DNA of 64,000 bases from Massilia sp. IC2-477. GTDB taxonomy: Bacteria; Pseudomonadota; Gammaproteobacteria; Burkholderiales; Burkholderiaceae_D. Numbering within the stretch: position 1 is the first letter of the stretch; the number at the start of each line of letters is the position of its first letter. The position numbers and the translations under genes are program-made. Shown here piece by piece: positions 29,212 through 37,770 of this stretch. Under the pieces are notes generated by a model, which worked only from the letters and a program-made list of their open reading frames with translations, did not search any database and was not told the origin of the DNA. The DNA lies in NCBI RefSeq assembly GCF_020707265.1, contig NZ_JAJFEQ010000013.1, positions 1 through 64,000 of the forward strand, written 5' to 3'.

Positions 29212-30174
29212 ATGGCTGACGACAACATGCGTCCCATCGTCGTCAAGCGCATCAAGAAGGTGGCCGGTGGCCACCACGGCGGCGCCTGGAAGATCGCGTA
29301 CGCCGACTTCGTGACCGCAATGATGGCCTTCTTCCTGCTCATGTGGCTGCTCGGCTCGACCGCCAAGGGTGACCTGGAAGGCATCTCGGAATACTTCAAG
29401 ACGCCGCTGAAGGTGGCGATGTCCGGCGGCTCGGGCGCGGGCGATGCCTCGTCCGTGATCAAGGGCGGCGGCACCGACCTGACCCGCCGCAACGGCCAGG
29501 TCAAGAAAGGCGATATCGACCCGACTTCGAAGACCTACAACCTGGAAGCGGCCAAGGCGCAGGTGGCAAAAGCCGAAGCCGACCGCCTGCAGTCGCTGAA
29601 ATCGAAGATCGAATCGGTCATCGAGGTCAACCCGCTGCTGAAGAAATACAAGAACCAGCTGCTGCTCGACATCACCAGCGAAGGCCTGCGCATCCAGATC
29701 GTGGACGAGCAGAACCGCCCGATGTTCGCCCTGGCCAGGGCCGATCTGCAGCCGTACACCAAGGACATCCTGAACGTGATCGGCATGGTCCTGAACGAAG
29801 TACCGAACAAGATCGGCCTGTCGGGGCATACCGACTCGACGCCGTATCCGAGCGATGCCGGCTACAGCAACTGGGAACTGTCGGCCGACCGCGCCAACGC
29901 CTCGCGCCGCGAACTGGTGCGCGGCGGCCTGGGCGACGACAAGGTGCTGCGCGTGGTGGGCCTGGCCTCGGCCGCGCCGCTCGACCGCACCGATCCGTTC
30001 AACCCGATCAACCGGCGCATCAGCATCATCGTGATGAACAAGCGCACCGAGGAAGCCGTCCAGCGCGACGCCGCGAACCTCGAGGTGCCGGCGCAGCAAC
30101 CCGCGGCAGCGGCCGAGGCGGTCGCCGCCGCCGGCGGTACGCCGCCCGCCGGTACGCCGGCCGGCACGAAGTAG
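29212..30174 (+). CDS. motB: Flagellar motor stator protein MotB
   Basis: 320 residues. The single membrane helix carries the proton-carrying Asp32 (WKIAYADFVTAMMAFFLLMWLL). A plug/linker follows and then the OmpA-like peptidoglycan-binding domain with GLSGHTDSTPY, NWELSADRANASRRELV and NRRISIIVM. The Ala/Pro-rich tail (about 295-320) is poorly conserved. GAGGGGACC is the ribosome site, 46 bases after motA. Confidence 0.96.
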   Translation: MADDNMRPIVVKRIKKVAGGHHGGAWKIAYADFVTAMMAFFLLMWLLGSTAKGDLEGISEYFKTPLKVAMSGGSGAGDASSVIKGGGTDLTRRNGQVKKGDIDPTSKTYNLEAAKAQVAKAEADRLQSLKSKIESVIEVNPLLKKYKNQLLLDITSEGLRIQIVDEQNRPMFALARADLQPYTKDILNVIGMVLNEVPNKIGLSGHTDSTPYPSDAGYSNWELSADRANASRRELVRGGLGDDKVLRVVGLASAAPLDRTDPFNPINRRISIIVMNKRTEEAVQRDAANLEVPAQQPAAAAEAVAAAGGTPPAGTPAGTK

Positions 30175-30193
30175 CCAGGACAGGAGGACCCGA

Positions 30194-30742
30194 ATGAAAA
30201 GAAAAAAGATACTGGGCTCGCACGTGAAGCGCCTCCTGTCCGGGGTGGCGATCCACGGGCGGCGCCACCTGAATGAAGTCGAGACCGATCTGCTGCAGAC
30301 CGAACTGCTGCTGGAAGAAGCCATCGACAAGCTGACCAGCAGCTTCATGGCGATCCACACCGCCGTCGGCGCGCGCCAGGAAGCGATCAACCGCCTTCTG
30401 GCGGGCGAGACGCCGAGCGCGGAAGACAGTGCGAACCTGGCAGACATGTCGGGCGAGATCGGCCAGCACGTGAACACGGCGATCACCAGCATGCAGTTCC
30501 AGGACATGACCAGCCAGCTGATCGACCGCACCCTGCGCCGCGTGGCCGGGCTGCGCGAATTCCTCGGCACGCTCAGCGAACACGGCGCGGAAATCGCGCC
30601 CGAGACCGACAGCGAGGAAATCGTCGAACGCCTGGGAAAGGTCAGCATGGCGCTGGCGATCCAGTCGCTCGAGCTGCGCAGCATGCTGCGCAAGTCGGTG
30701 GACCAGCATCATCTCGAAAGCGGGGACATCGAGCTCTTCTGA
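30194..30742 (+). CDS. CheZ-like chemotaxis protein, paralogue of the downstream CheZ
   Basis: 182 residues, mostly alpha-helical. A long hairpin is predicted, containing SMQFQDMTSQLIDRTLRRV (about 99-117), which aligns with the CheZ active-site helix AQDFQDLTGQVIGRITGI. The catalytic Asp (D104) and Gln (Q108) of the D-x3-Q motif are kept. The C-terminus ends ESGDIELF rather than the CheY-binding tail of CheZ. It sits 19 bases after motB with GGAGGACC as ribosome site. It may be a second CheY-P phosphatase or an adaptor; chemotaxis proteins of this type are poorly studied. Confidence 0.7.
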   Translation: MKRKKILGSHVKRLLSGVAIHGRRHLNEVETDLLQTELLLEEAIDKLTSSFMAIHTAVGARQEAINRLLAGETPSAEDSANLADMSGEIGQHVNTAITSMQFQDMTSQLIDRTLRRVAGLREFLGTLSEHGAEIAPETDSEEIVERLGKVSMALAIQSLELRSMLRKSVDQHHLESGDIELF

Positions 30743-30817
30743 GTCCGCTGGCCACAACTATTTAGCCACTCAACATTCAACCGGAACAGTCCGGGATTAA
30801 AACAGCAGGAGCAAAAC

Positions 30818-31183
30818 ATGGCAAAAACGATTCTCGCGGTCGACGATTCCAGTTCGCTGCGCCAGATGGTGGCCTTCAGCCTGAAGGCCGCCGGCTACAA
30901 CGTCGTGGAGGCGGTCGACGGCATGGATGGCCTCGAGAAGGCGAAGCTGCAGGGCGTGGACCTGGTGCTGACCGACCAGAACATGCCGCGCATGGACGGC
31001 CTGTCCTTGATCAAGACCCTGCGCACGCTGCCGACCTACGCCAAGACCCCGATCCTGATGCTGACCACCGAGTCGTCCGACGAGATGAAGGCCAAGGGCC
31101 GCGCCGCCGGCGCCAACGGCTGGCTGGTCAAGCCTTTCGATCCGCAGCGCCTGATCGAGGTCGTCAAGAAAGTCATCGGCTGA
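30818..31183 (+). CDS. cheY: CheY-like single-domain response regulator (first copy, next to cheA)
   Basis: 121 residues, one receiver domain. The acidic pocket D9/D10, phospho-acceptor Asp53 (VLTDQNMPRMDG), Thr in MLTTESS and Lys in WLVKPFDP are all present. It precedes cheA directly and may receive phosphate from it. The second CheY (36693) is closer to the E. coli motor-binding form, so this copy could be a phosphate sink or adaptation regulator. An AGGAGC ribosome site precedes the ATG. Confidence 0.9.
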   Translation: MAKTILAVDDSSSLRQMVAFSLKAAGYNVVEAVDGMDGLEKAKLQGVDLVLTDQNMPRMDGLSLIKTLRTLPTYAKTPILMLTTESSDEMKAKGRAAGANGWLVKPFDPQRLIEVVKKVIG

Positions 31184-31232
31184 TTGGCGTGCCAATCGCG
31201 GTGACGCATCAGGACATTACACGGATTTCATC

Positions 31233-33392
31233 ATGACGATCGACATCAGCCAGTTTTACCAGGTCTTTTTCGACGAGGCAGAGGAACTGCTCGCCGAAAT
31301 GGAGCGGCTGCTGCTGGGCGTCGACGTGGCAGCGCCGGACCCGGAAGACCTGAACGCCATCTTCCGCACCGCCCATTCCGTCAAGGGCGGGGCATCGACC
31401 TTCGGCCTCACCGACATGAGCGAAGTCACGCACGTGCTCGAGTCGCTGCTGGACCGCATCCGCAAGGGCGAGATGGCGCTGACCTCGAACCACGTGGACG
31501 CCTTCCTGGCGGCCAAGGACAGCCTCAAGATGCAGCTCGACGGCCACCGCCACGGCGCCAGTGTCGACCAGGAAGCGGTCGCCAACGTGCGCATGGTGCT
31601 GCACGACCTGGCCGAGGGCCTGGTGCCGCAGGCGCCGGTGGTGGCGCCGTCCTACCTCACGGCGGACGCCAAGAACCATCACCCCACCGAGGGCGCGCAC
31701 CGCTACAAGATCGAACTGCCGCCGGTGGAGCAGCGCGACATCAGCGCCCTGGTCGATGAACTCGGCCTGATGGGCCGCGTGAAGGTCACGCCGCTCGAGG
31801 GCGGGCGCAGCGCCATCATCATTACTACCCACGAGAGCCTGGACGACATCATCGCGATCTGCTCCTTCGTGCTCGACCCGGAAGACCTGAAGATCTTCGA
31901 GGCCCCGGCATTGACGCCGGAGCAGCGCGCCATCGAGGCGGCCGAACGCAAGCGCATCGAAGAGCAGCAGGGCTACGGCTTCTTCGACTTCGACGACGAG
32001 GGCGAGGCGGGCGCGGCCAGGGAAGACGAACTGTCGGACGACGAGCGCGGCTACGGCTTCTTCCAGCCGATCGAACAGATCCGCGCCGCGGCCGGCATCG
32101 GCAGCGAAGCCGCGCCGCCGCCGGTGAAAGAAACGCGCCCGGACCCGATCGAACTGTCCGAGCTGGCCGCCGAGAAGAAGGCCGCAGCCAAGAAGGATCC
32201 GCATGCCGAATCGTCCTCGATCCGGGTCTCGGTGGAGAAGGTCGACCAGCTGATCAACCTGATCGGCGAACTGGTGATCACCAACGCCATGCTCGAGCAG
32301 CGCAGCGGCAACCTCGACCCGATGGCGCACGAGCGCCTGCTCAATTCGATCAGCCAGCTGGGCCGCAATACCCGCGAGCTGCAGGAAGCGGTGATGTCGA
32401 TCCGCATGATGCCGATGGACTTCGTGTTCTCGCGCTTCCCGCGCATGGTGCGCGACCTGGCGTCGAAGCTCGGCAAGAAGGTCGACTTCATCACCAACGG
32501 CGCCGCCACGGAACTGGACAAGGGCCTGATCGAGCGCATCGTCGATCCGCTCACCCACCTGGTGCGCAACTCGATCGACCATGGCATTGAGATGCCGGCC
32601 GCGCGTGTGGCTGCCGGCAAGTCGGAAGCAGGGCGCTTGTTCCTGTCGGCCGGCCACCAGGGCGGCAACATCGTGATCGAAGTGTCGGACGACGGCGGTG
32701 GCCTGAACCGCGACCGCATCCTGGCCAAGGCCAGCGAGAACGGCCTGGCGGTATCGCCGAACATGACGGACGAAGAAGTCTGGCAGCTGATCTTCGCGCC
32801 GGGCTTCTCGACCGCCGAGCAGGTGACCGACGTGTCCGGCCGCGGCGTGGGCATGGACGTGGTCAAGCGCAACATCGCCTCGATGGGCGGGACCGTGGAC
32901 ATCCGCTCCGCACGCGGCTTCGGCACCACCATCTCGATCTCGCTGCCCTTGACGCTCGCCATCCTGGACGGCATGTCGATCAGGAGCGGCGACGAGATCT
33001 ACATCCTGCCGCTGTCTTTCGTGGTCGAGTCGCTGCAGCCGACTGCGGAAGATATCCGCGACATCGCCGGCCGTGGGCGTGTGCTGAAGGTGCGCGGCGA
33101 ATACCTGCCGCTGATCCCGCTGTACCAGATGTTCGACATCACGCCGCGCATCACCGACCCGAGCGAAGGCATCGTGGTGATCCTCGAGACCGAAGGCAAG
33201 AAGGCCGCGCTGTTCGTCGACGAACTGGTGGGGCAGCAGCAGGTGGTGGTCAAGAATCTGGAAGCGAACTACCGCAAGGTGGCCGGCATCTCGGGCGCCA
33301 CCATCCTGGGCGACGGCGGCGTCGCCCTGATCCTGGACGTGGCTGCGCTGGTGCGATCCTCGCGCCAGCTGCTCGACGACGCAACCGTTTAA
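31233..33392 (+). CDS. cheA: Chemotaxis histidine kinase CheA
   Basis: 719 residues with the P1-P5 layout. P1 Hpt carries the phospho-His48 in FRTAHSVKGGASTFG. P2 is the variable middle (about 130-320, with acidic linkers), P3 dimerisation is around VDQLINLIGELVITNAM, P4 HATPase has LVRNSIDHGIE, EVSDDGGGLNRD and VSGRGVGMDVV, and the P5 CheW-like domain is at about 590-719. It autophosphorylates in receptor arrays and passes phosphate to CheY and CheB. Confidence 0.97.
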   Translation: MTIDISQFYQVFFDEAEELLAEMERLLLGVDVAAPDPEDLNAIFRTAHSVKGGASTFGLTDMSEVTHVLESLLDRIRKGEMALTSNHVDAFLAAKDSLKMQLDGHRHGASVDQEAVANVRMVLHDLAEGLVPQAPVVAPSYLTADAKNHHPTEGAHRYKIELPPVEQRDISALVDELGLMGRVKVTPLEGGRSAIIITTHESLDDIIAICSFVLDPEDLKIFEAPALTPEQRAIEAAERKRIEEQQGYGFFDFDDEGEAGAAREDELSDDERGYGFFQPIEQIRAAAGIGSEAAPPPVKETRPDPIELSELAAEKKAAAKKDPHAESSSIRVSVEKVDQLINLIGELVITNAMLEQRSGNLDPMAHERLLNSISQLGRNTRELQEAVMSIRMMPMDFVFSRFPRMVRDLASKLGKKVDFITNGAATELDKGLIERIVDPLTHLVRNSIDHGIEMPAARVAAGKSEAGRLFLSAGHQGGNIVIEVSDDGGGLNRDRILAKASENGLAVSPNMTDEEVWQLIFAPGFSTAEQVTDVSGRGVGMDVVKRNIASMGGTVDIRSARGFGTTISISLPLTLAILDGMSIRSGDEIYILPLSFVVESLQPTAEDIRDIAGRGRVLKVRGEYLPLIPLYQMFDITPRITDPSEGIVVILETEGKKAALFVDELVGQQQVVVKNLEANYRKVAGISGATILGDGGVALILDVAALVRSSRQLLDDATV

Positions 33393-33416
33393 TCATTACC
33401 AACCAAGGACGTGAAC

Positions 33417-33917
33417 ATGTCTACTGTACAGAACAACAAGCCGCTGGAAGGCGCAAACGAAGGCGCGGGCAGCGAATTCCTGGCCTTCACCCTCGGCTCC
33501 GAGGAATACGGCATCGACATCCTCAAGGTGCAGGAAATCCGCGGCTACGAAGCGGTGACCCGCATCGCCAATGCACCGGAATTCATCAAGGGCGTGATCA
33601 ACCTGCGTGGCATCATCATCCCGGTGGTGGACATGCGCATCAAGTTCAAGCTGGGCACTCCGGTGTACGACCAGTTCACCGTCGTGATCATCCTGAACAT
33701 CGCGGGCCGCATCATGGGCATGGTGGTTGACAGCGTGTCGGACGTGACCACGCTCACCCCGGACCAGATCAAGCCGGCCCCGGAAATGGGCACCGCCTTC
33801 GACACCAACTACATGATCGGCCTGGGCACCGTGGACGAGCGCATGCTGATCCTGGTCGACATCGACAAGCTGATGTCGTCGAGCGAGATGGGCCTGATGG
33901 ACAAGCTGGCGGCGTAA
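33417..33917 (+). CDS. cheW: Chemotaxis coupling protein CheW
   Basis: 166 residues, a single SH3-like CheW domain: [30 protein letters not shown] and [16 protein letters not shown], then [21 protein letters not shown]. CheW links chemoreceptors to CheA. ATG 33417 is preferred over an in-frame GTG two codons upstream because AAGGA lies seven bases before it. It directly follows cheA. Confidence 0.96.
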   Translation: MSTVQNNKPLEGANEGAGSEFLAFTLGSEEYGIDILKVQEIRGYEAVTRIANAPEFIKGVINLRGIIIPVVDMRIKFKLGTPVYDQFTVVIILNIAGRIMGMVVDSVSDVTTLTPDQIKPAPEMGTAFDTNYMIGLGTVDERMLILVDIDKLMSSSEMGLMDKLAA

Positions 33918-34002
33918 GCCACCGCTCCACCGGTTCCGGCACGAGCATCAGGAAATGGGAAAGCCCGGGCGACCGGGCGCACAGCAAGAAAGAGGCAAGC
34001 AA

Positions 34003-34860
34003 GTGCCGCAGCAAAGAACCGATACGGTCAAGGAATTCGACTTCACACGCAGTGATTTCGAACGGGTCCGCGCGCTGATCTACCAGCGCGCCGGCATCTC
34101 GCTGGCCGACAGCAAGCAGGAGATGGTCTACTCGCGCCTGGCGCGGCGCCTGCGCGCGACCGGGATCCAGTCCTTCGCGCGCTACCTCGACGACCTCGAG
34201 GCCGGCCGCATGGCGAGCGAGTGGGAGTCCTTCACCAATGCGCTGACCACCAACCTGACCTCGTTCTTCCGCGAGGCCCACCACTTCCCGCTGCTGGCGG
34301 AGCACCTGCAGGCCCTGCGCCGCCGTGACGGCGCGCCGCTCACCATCTGGTGCTCGGCCGCGTCCACCGGCGAAGAGCCGTACTCGATCGCGATGACGGC
34401 CTGCGAAGCCTTCAACACGCTCACCCCGCCAGTGCAGATCGTGGCCACCGACATCGACACCAACGTGCTCGCCACCGGCGAGAACGGCGTGTATCCGATG
34501 GACCGCGTCGACAAGGTGGGCGCAGAGCGCCTCAAGCGCTTCTTCCAGAAAGGGAAGGGCGCCAACGCTGGCATGGCGCGGGTGCGGCCGGAGCTGCGCC
34601 AGCTGGTCAGCTTCCGCCAGCTCAACCTGCTGGCGGGCGAGTGGCCGGTACAGGGACAGTTCGACGCGATCTTCTGCCGCAACGTGATGATCTACTTCGA
34701 CAAGGACACCCAGCGCCGCATCCTGGCGCGCTTCGTGCCCCTGATGAAGCCGCACGCCCTGCTGTTTGCCGGGCACTCCGAAAACTTCCTGTACGTGTCG
34801 GATGCGCTGCGCCTGCGCGGCAAGACGGTGTACGAGCTCGACCAGGCCGCGCGCCGCTGA
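34003..34860 (+). CDS. cheR: Chemotaxis protein methyltransferase CheR
   Basis: About 285 residues. The N-terminal helical CheR_N domain (FDFTRSDFERVRALIYQRAGISLADSK) precedes the SAM-binding domain with WCSAASTGEEPYSIAM, IVATDIDTNVLATG and DAIFCRNVMIYFD. It methylates receptor glutamates. The GTG at 34003 follows a good AGAGG ribosome site; an in-frame ATG at 33955 would add a Gly/Pro/Gln-rich 16-residue extension with a poor site, so it is less likely. cheD follows after seven bases. Confidence 0.95.
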   Translation: MPQQRTDTVKEFDFTRSDFERVRALIYQRAGISLADSKQEMVYSRLARRLRATGIQSFARYLDDLEAGRMASEWESFTNALTTNLTSFFREAHHFPLLAEHLQALRRRDGAPLTIWCSAASTGEEPYSIAMTACEAFNTLTPPVQIVATDIDTNVLATGENGVYPMDRVDKVGAERLKRFFQKGKGANAGMARVRPELRQLVSFRQLNLLAGEWPVQGQFDAIFCRNVMIYFDKDTQRRILARFVPLMKPHALLFAGHSENFLYVSDALRLRGKTVYELDQAARR

Positions 34861-34867
34861 TACCGAC

Positions 34868-35461
34868 ATGAACAACCAGTTCGCCACCAACGTCTACTAC
34901 GACCGCACCTTCGACTGCGACGCGGCCAAGATCCTGCCGGGCGAGTACTACTACACCGGCAAGAACATGCTGATCGTGACGGTGCTCGGCTCCTGCGTGT
35001 CGGCCTGCATCCGCGACCGCATCACGGGCCTGGGCGGCATGAACCACTTCATGCTGCCCGACGGCGGCGACGGCAGCAGCCCGGTGTCGGCCTCGATGCG
35101 CTACGGGAGCTTCGCCATGGAGATCCTGATCAACGACCTGCTCAAGGCCGGCGCGCGGCGCGAGCACCTGGAAGCCAAGGTATTCGGCGGCGGCGCGGTG
35201 CTGCGCGGCTTCACGGCGATGAACGTGGGCGAGCGCAACGCGGCCTTCGTGATGGATTTCCTGAAGACCGAGCGCATCCCGGTGCTGGCCTCGGACCTGA
35301 ACGACATCTATCCGCGCAAGGTGTACTTCTTCCCGAAGACCGGCAAGGTGCTGGTGAAGAAGCTGATGCAGACCCAGAACGACACGCTGGCAAAACGCGA
35401 ACTCGATTACGCCAAGCGGCTCAAGGTCGAGCCGGTCGGCGGCGACATCGACCTGTTCTGA
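34868..35461 (+). CDS. cheD: Chemoreceptor glutamine deamidase CheD
   Basis: 197 residues. The catalytic Cys43 (TVLGSCVSACIRD) and His60 (GGMNHFMLP) are intact, with AKVFGGGAVLRG and the ALF-type C-terminal core typical of CheD. It deamidates receptor glutamines so they can be methylated. The protein ends GGDIDLF, a C-terminal hexapeptide almost identical to that of the CheZ-like protein encoded after motB. It lies between cheR and cheB. Confidence 0.95.
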   Translation: MNNQFATNVYYDRTFDCDAAKILPGEYYYTGKNMLIVTVLGSCVSACIRDRITGLGGMNHFMLPDGGDGSSPVSASMRYGSFAMEILINDLLKAGARREHLEAKVFGGGAVLRGFTAMNVGERNAAFVMDFLKTERIPVLASDLNDIYPRKVYFFPKTGKVLVKKLMQTQNDTLAKRELDYAKRLKVEPVGGDIDLF

Positions 35462-35511
35462 CGCGTTTGCCCCAGTTCTAAATAACAATAAAGACCTGAA
35501 AGGGACGACTC

Positions 35512-36573
35512 ATGACAATCAAGGTACTGATCGTCGACGACTCTGCGCTGATCCGCAGCGTGATGAGCGAAATCGTCAACTCGCAACCGGACATGGAAGT
35601 GGTGGCCACGGCCCCCGATCCGCTGGTCGCGCGCGACCTGATCAAGCGCCACAACCCCGACGTGCTCACGCTCGACGTCGAGATGCCGAAGATGGACGGC
35701 CTGGACTTCCTGGAAAAGCTGATGCGCCTGCGCCCGATGCCGGTGCTGATGGTGTCCTCGCTGACCGAGCGCGGCTCGGAAATCACGATGCGGGCGCTGG
35801 AACTGGGCGCCGTCGACTTCGTGACCAAGCCGAAGATCTCGATCCAGACCGGGATGCGCGAATACACGGAACTCATCGCCGACAAGATCCGCGCAGCCTC
35901 GCGCGCGCGCATCAAGCGCGCGGTGCCGGGCGCGGTGCCCACGGCGCAGCTGTCGGCGCTGCGCAGCCCGCTCATCTCCTCGGAAAAGCTGATCATCATC
36001 GGCGCCTCCACCGGCGGCACCGAGGCGATCCGCGAATTCCTGATGCAGATGCCCTCGGACTGCCCGGGCATCCTGATCGCCCAGCACATGCCGGAAGGCT
36101 TCACCAGCTCCTTCGCCAAGCGCCTCGATTCGCTGTGCAAGATCAGTGTCAGCGAGTCGCAGGGCAACGAGCGGGTACTGCCGGGCCACGCCTATATCGC
36201 CCCCGGGCATTCGCACCTGCTGCTTACGCGTTCGGGCGCCAACTACATGACGAAGATCGAACAAAGCCCGCCGGTCAACCGGCACCGGCCCTCGGTGGAC
36301 GTGCTGTTTCGCAGCGCGGCCGAGGCGGCGGGCAAGAACGCCGTTGGTGTTATCCTGACCGGCATGGGCAAGGACGGCGCCGCGGGCATGCTGGACATGC
36401 GCAATGCCGGAGCGCACAATTTCGCGCAGGACGAGGCGAGCTGTGTCGTGTTCGGCATGCCGCGCGAAGCGATTGCCATCGGCGCTGCTCACGAAACGGG
36501 CAGTTTGCAGGCTTTGCCGCGCATGGTGCTCGAGCACCTGGCCCTGCAAGGCAGCCGAGCGTTGCGTGTTTGA
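35512..36573 (+). CDS. cheB: Protein-glutamate methylesterase/response regulator CheB
   Basis: 353 residues: receiver domain (1-125; phospho-acceptor Asp55 in [12 protein letters not shown]) joined to the CheB methylesterase domain (about 160-345) with the Ser nucleophile in [13 protein letters not shown], His in [11 protein letters not shown] and Asp in [10 protein letters not shown]. It removes methyl groups from receptors during adaptation and is activated by CheA. Confidence 0.97.
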   Translation: MTIKVLIVDDSALIRSVMSEIVNSQPDMEVVATAPDPLVARDLIKRHNPDVLTLDVEMPKMDGLDFLEKLMRLRPMPVLMVSSLTERGSEITMRALELGAVDFVTKPKISIQTGMREYTELIADKIRAASRARIKRAVPGAVPTAQLSALRSPLISSEKLIIIGASTGGTEAIREFLMQMPSDCPGILIAQHMPEGFTSSFAKRLDSLCKISVSESQGNERVLPGHAYIAPGHSHLLLTRSGANYMTKIEQSPPVNRHRPSVDVLFRSAAEAAGKNAVGVILTGMGKDGAAGMLDMRNAGAHNFAQDEASCVVFGMPREAIAIGAAHETGSLQALPRMVLEHLALQGSRALRV

Positions 36574-36692
36574 TCCGGATGCGGTTGTATTGCTGCCATT
36601 TTATCGCCGTACGGCAACAAAAATGCTATTCTGGAGGCTGTTGCAGTCTCCATCCACTAAACCAAAGTACAAGTTTCAAAACGGAGTAATTC

Positions 36693-37085
36693 ATGGCTGA
36701 TCCAAAGATGCGTTTTCTGGTTGTTGACGATTTCTCGACGATGCGTCGCATCGTCCGGAATCTGTTGAAAGAACTGGGTTATGCCAATGTCGACGAAGCG
36801 GAAGACGGCGTGATGGGCCTGGCCAAGCTGCGCAGCGAGCAGTTCGACTTCGTGGTCTCGGACTGGAACATGCCGAACATGGACGGCCTGACCATGCTGC
36901 AGAATATTCGTGCCGATCCCGCGCTGGCCAAGCTGCCGGTGCTGATGGTGACCGCCGAAGCCAAGAAGGAAAACATCATCGCGGCCGCACAGGCAGGCGC
37001 CAGCGGCTACGTGGTCAAGCCGTTCACGGCCGCCACCCTGGACGAGAAGCTCAACAAGATCTTCGAAAAGATGGACAAGGGCTGA
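36693..37085 (+). CDS. cheY: Chemotaxis response regulator CheY (motor-binding type)
   Basis: 130 residues with the E. coli-like sequence [25 protein letters not shown], phospho-acceptor Asp57 ([12 protein letters not shown]), Thr in MVTAEA and Lys in [11 protein letters not shown]. It should bind FliM and switch flagellar rotation. cheZ begins one base after its stop codon, so the two are coupled. This is the second CheY of the cluster. Confidence 0.96.
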   Translation: MADPKMRFLVVDDFSTMRRIVRNLLKELGYANVDEAEDGVMGLAKLRSEQFDFVVSDWNMPNMDGLTMLQNIRADPALAKLPVLMVTAEAKKENIIAAAQAGASGYVVKPFTAATLDEKLNKIFEKMDKG

Positions 37086-37086
37086 C

Positions 37087-37725
37087 ATGATGGAGCAGAC
37101 TGCTGTCCAGGTGGAAGGCTCCCACGAGGAGGTCCTGAGCCGGATCGGCCACATGACCCGCGCATTGCACGAAAACCTGCGCGGTCTGGGCCTCGACAAG
37201 CTGATCGAGAAAGCGGCGAGCGACATCCCCGATGCGCGCGACCGCCTCGACTATGTTGCCCGCCTGTCGGAACAGGCCGCCAAGCGCGTGCTGGACGCCA
37301 CCGACACCGCCGGTCCCGTGCAGGACGCGATCGAGACCCGGTCGAGCGAGCTGGCCGGCTCCTGGCAGGCGCTGCTGGACAAGGGTGCGTCGGACGCCGA
37401 GTGGCGTGCGCTGGCGCAGCGTACGATCGCCGGCCTGAACGAGTCGCGCATCGGCGCCGCTGCCACCCGCAGCCAGCTGATGGACATCATGATGGCCCAG
37501 GACTTCCAGGATCTGACCGGCCAGGTGATCGGCCGCATCACGGGCATTGCCCAGAACCTCGAGAAGCAGCTGGTGCAGGTGCTGATCGATTTCGCCCCGA
37601 GCGAGATCAAGCGCGAGCTGGACAACGGCTTGCTGAACGGTCCGCAGATCAACCCGGAAGGCAAGAGCGAAGTGGTAGCCGACCAGGGCCAGGTCGACGA
37701 CCTGCTCGACAGTCTCGGTTTTTGA
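37087..37725 (+). CDS. cheZ: Protein phosphatase CheZ
   Basis: 212 residues. The long four-helix hairpin contains AQDFQDLTGQVIGRITG with catalytic Asp142 and Gln146, and the C-terminus ends QVDDLLDSLGF, the conserved CheY-binding helix. CheZ speeds removal of phosphate from CheY-P. Two consecutive ATG codons open the gene; the first is used. It follows cheY immediately. Confidence 0.95.
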   Translation: MMEQTAVQVEGSHEEVLSRIGHMTRALHENLRGLGLDKLIEKAASDIPDARDRLDYVARLSEQAAKRVLDATDTAGPVQDAIETRSSELAGSWQALLDKGASDAEWRALAQRTIAGLNESRIGAAATRSQLMDIMMAQDFQDLTGQVIGRITGIAQNLEKQLVQVLIDFAPSEIKRELDNGLLNGPQINPEGKSEVVADQGQVDDLLDSLGF

Positions 37726-37770
37726 TGCACGCCGGGCCGCGTGCTCGTCCAGTTTCTACTCCGCGCCCAC

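Noticed and set aside
33955-34002. Longer N-terminus for CheR from an ATG at 33955
   Set aside because: The added residues are Gly/Pro/Gln-rich and the ATG lacks a properly spaced ribosome site, while the GTG at 34003 has one.
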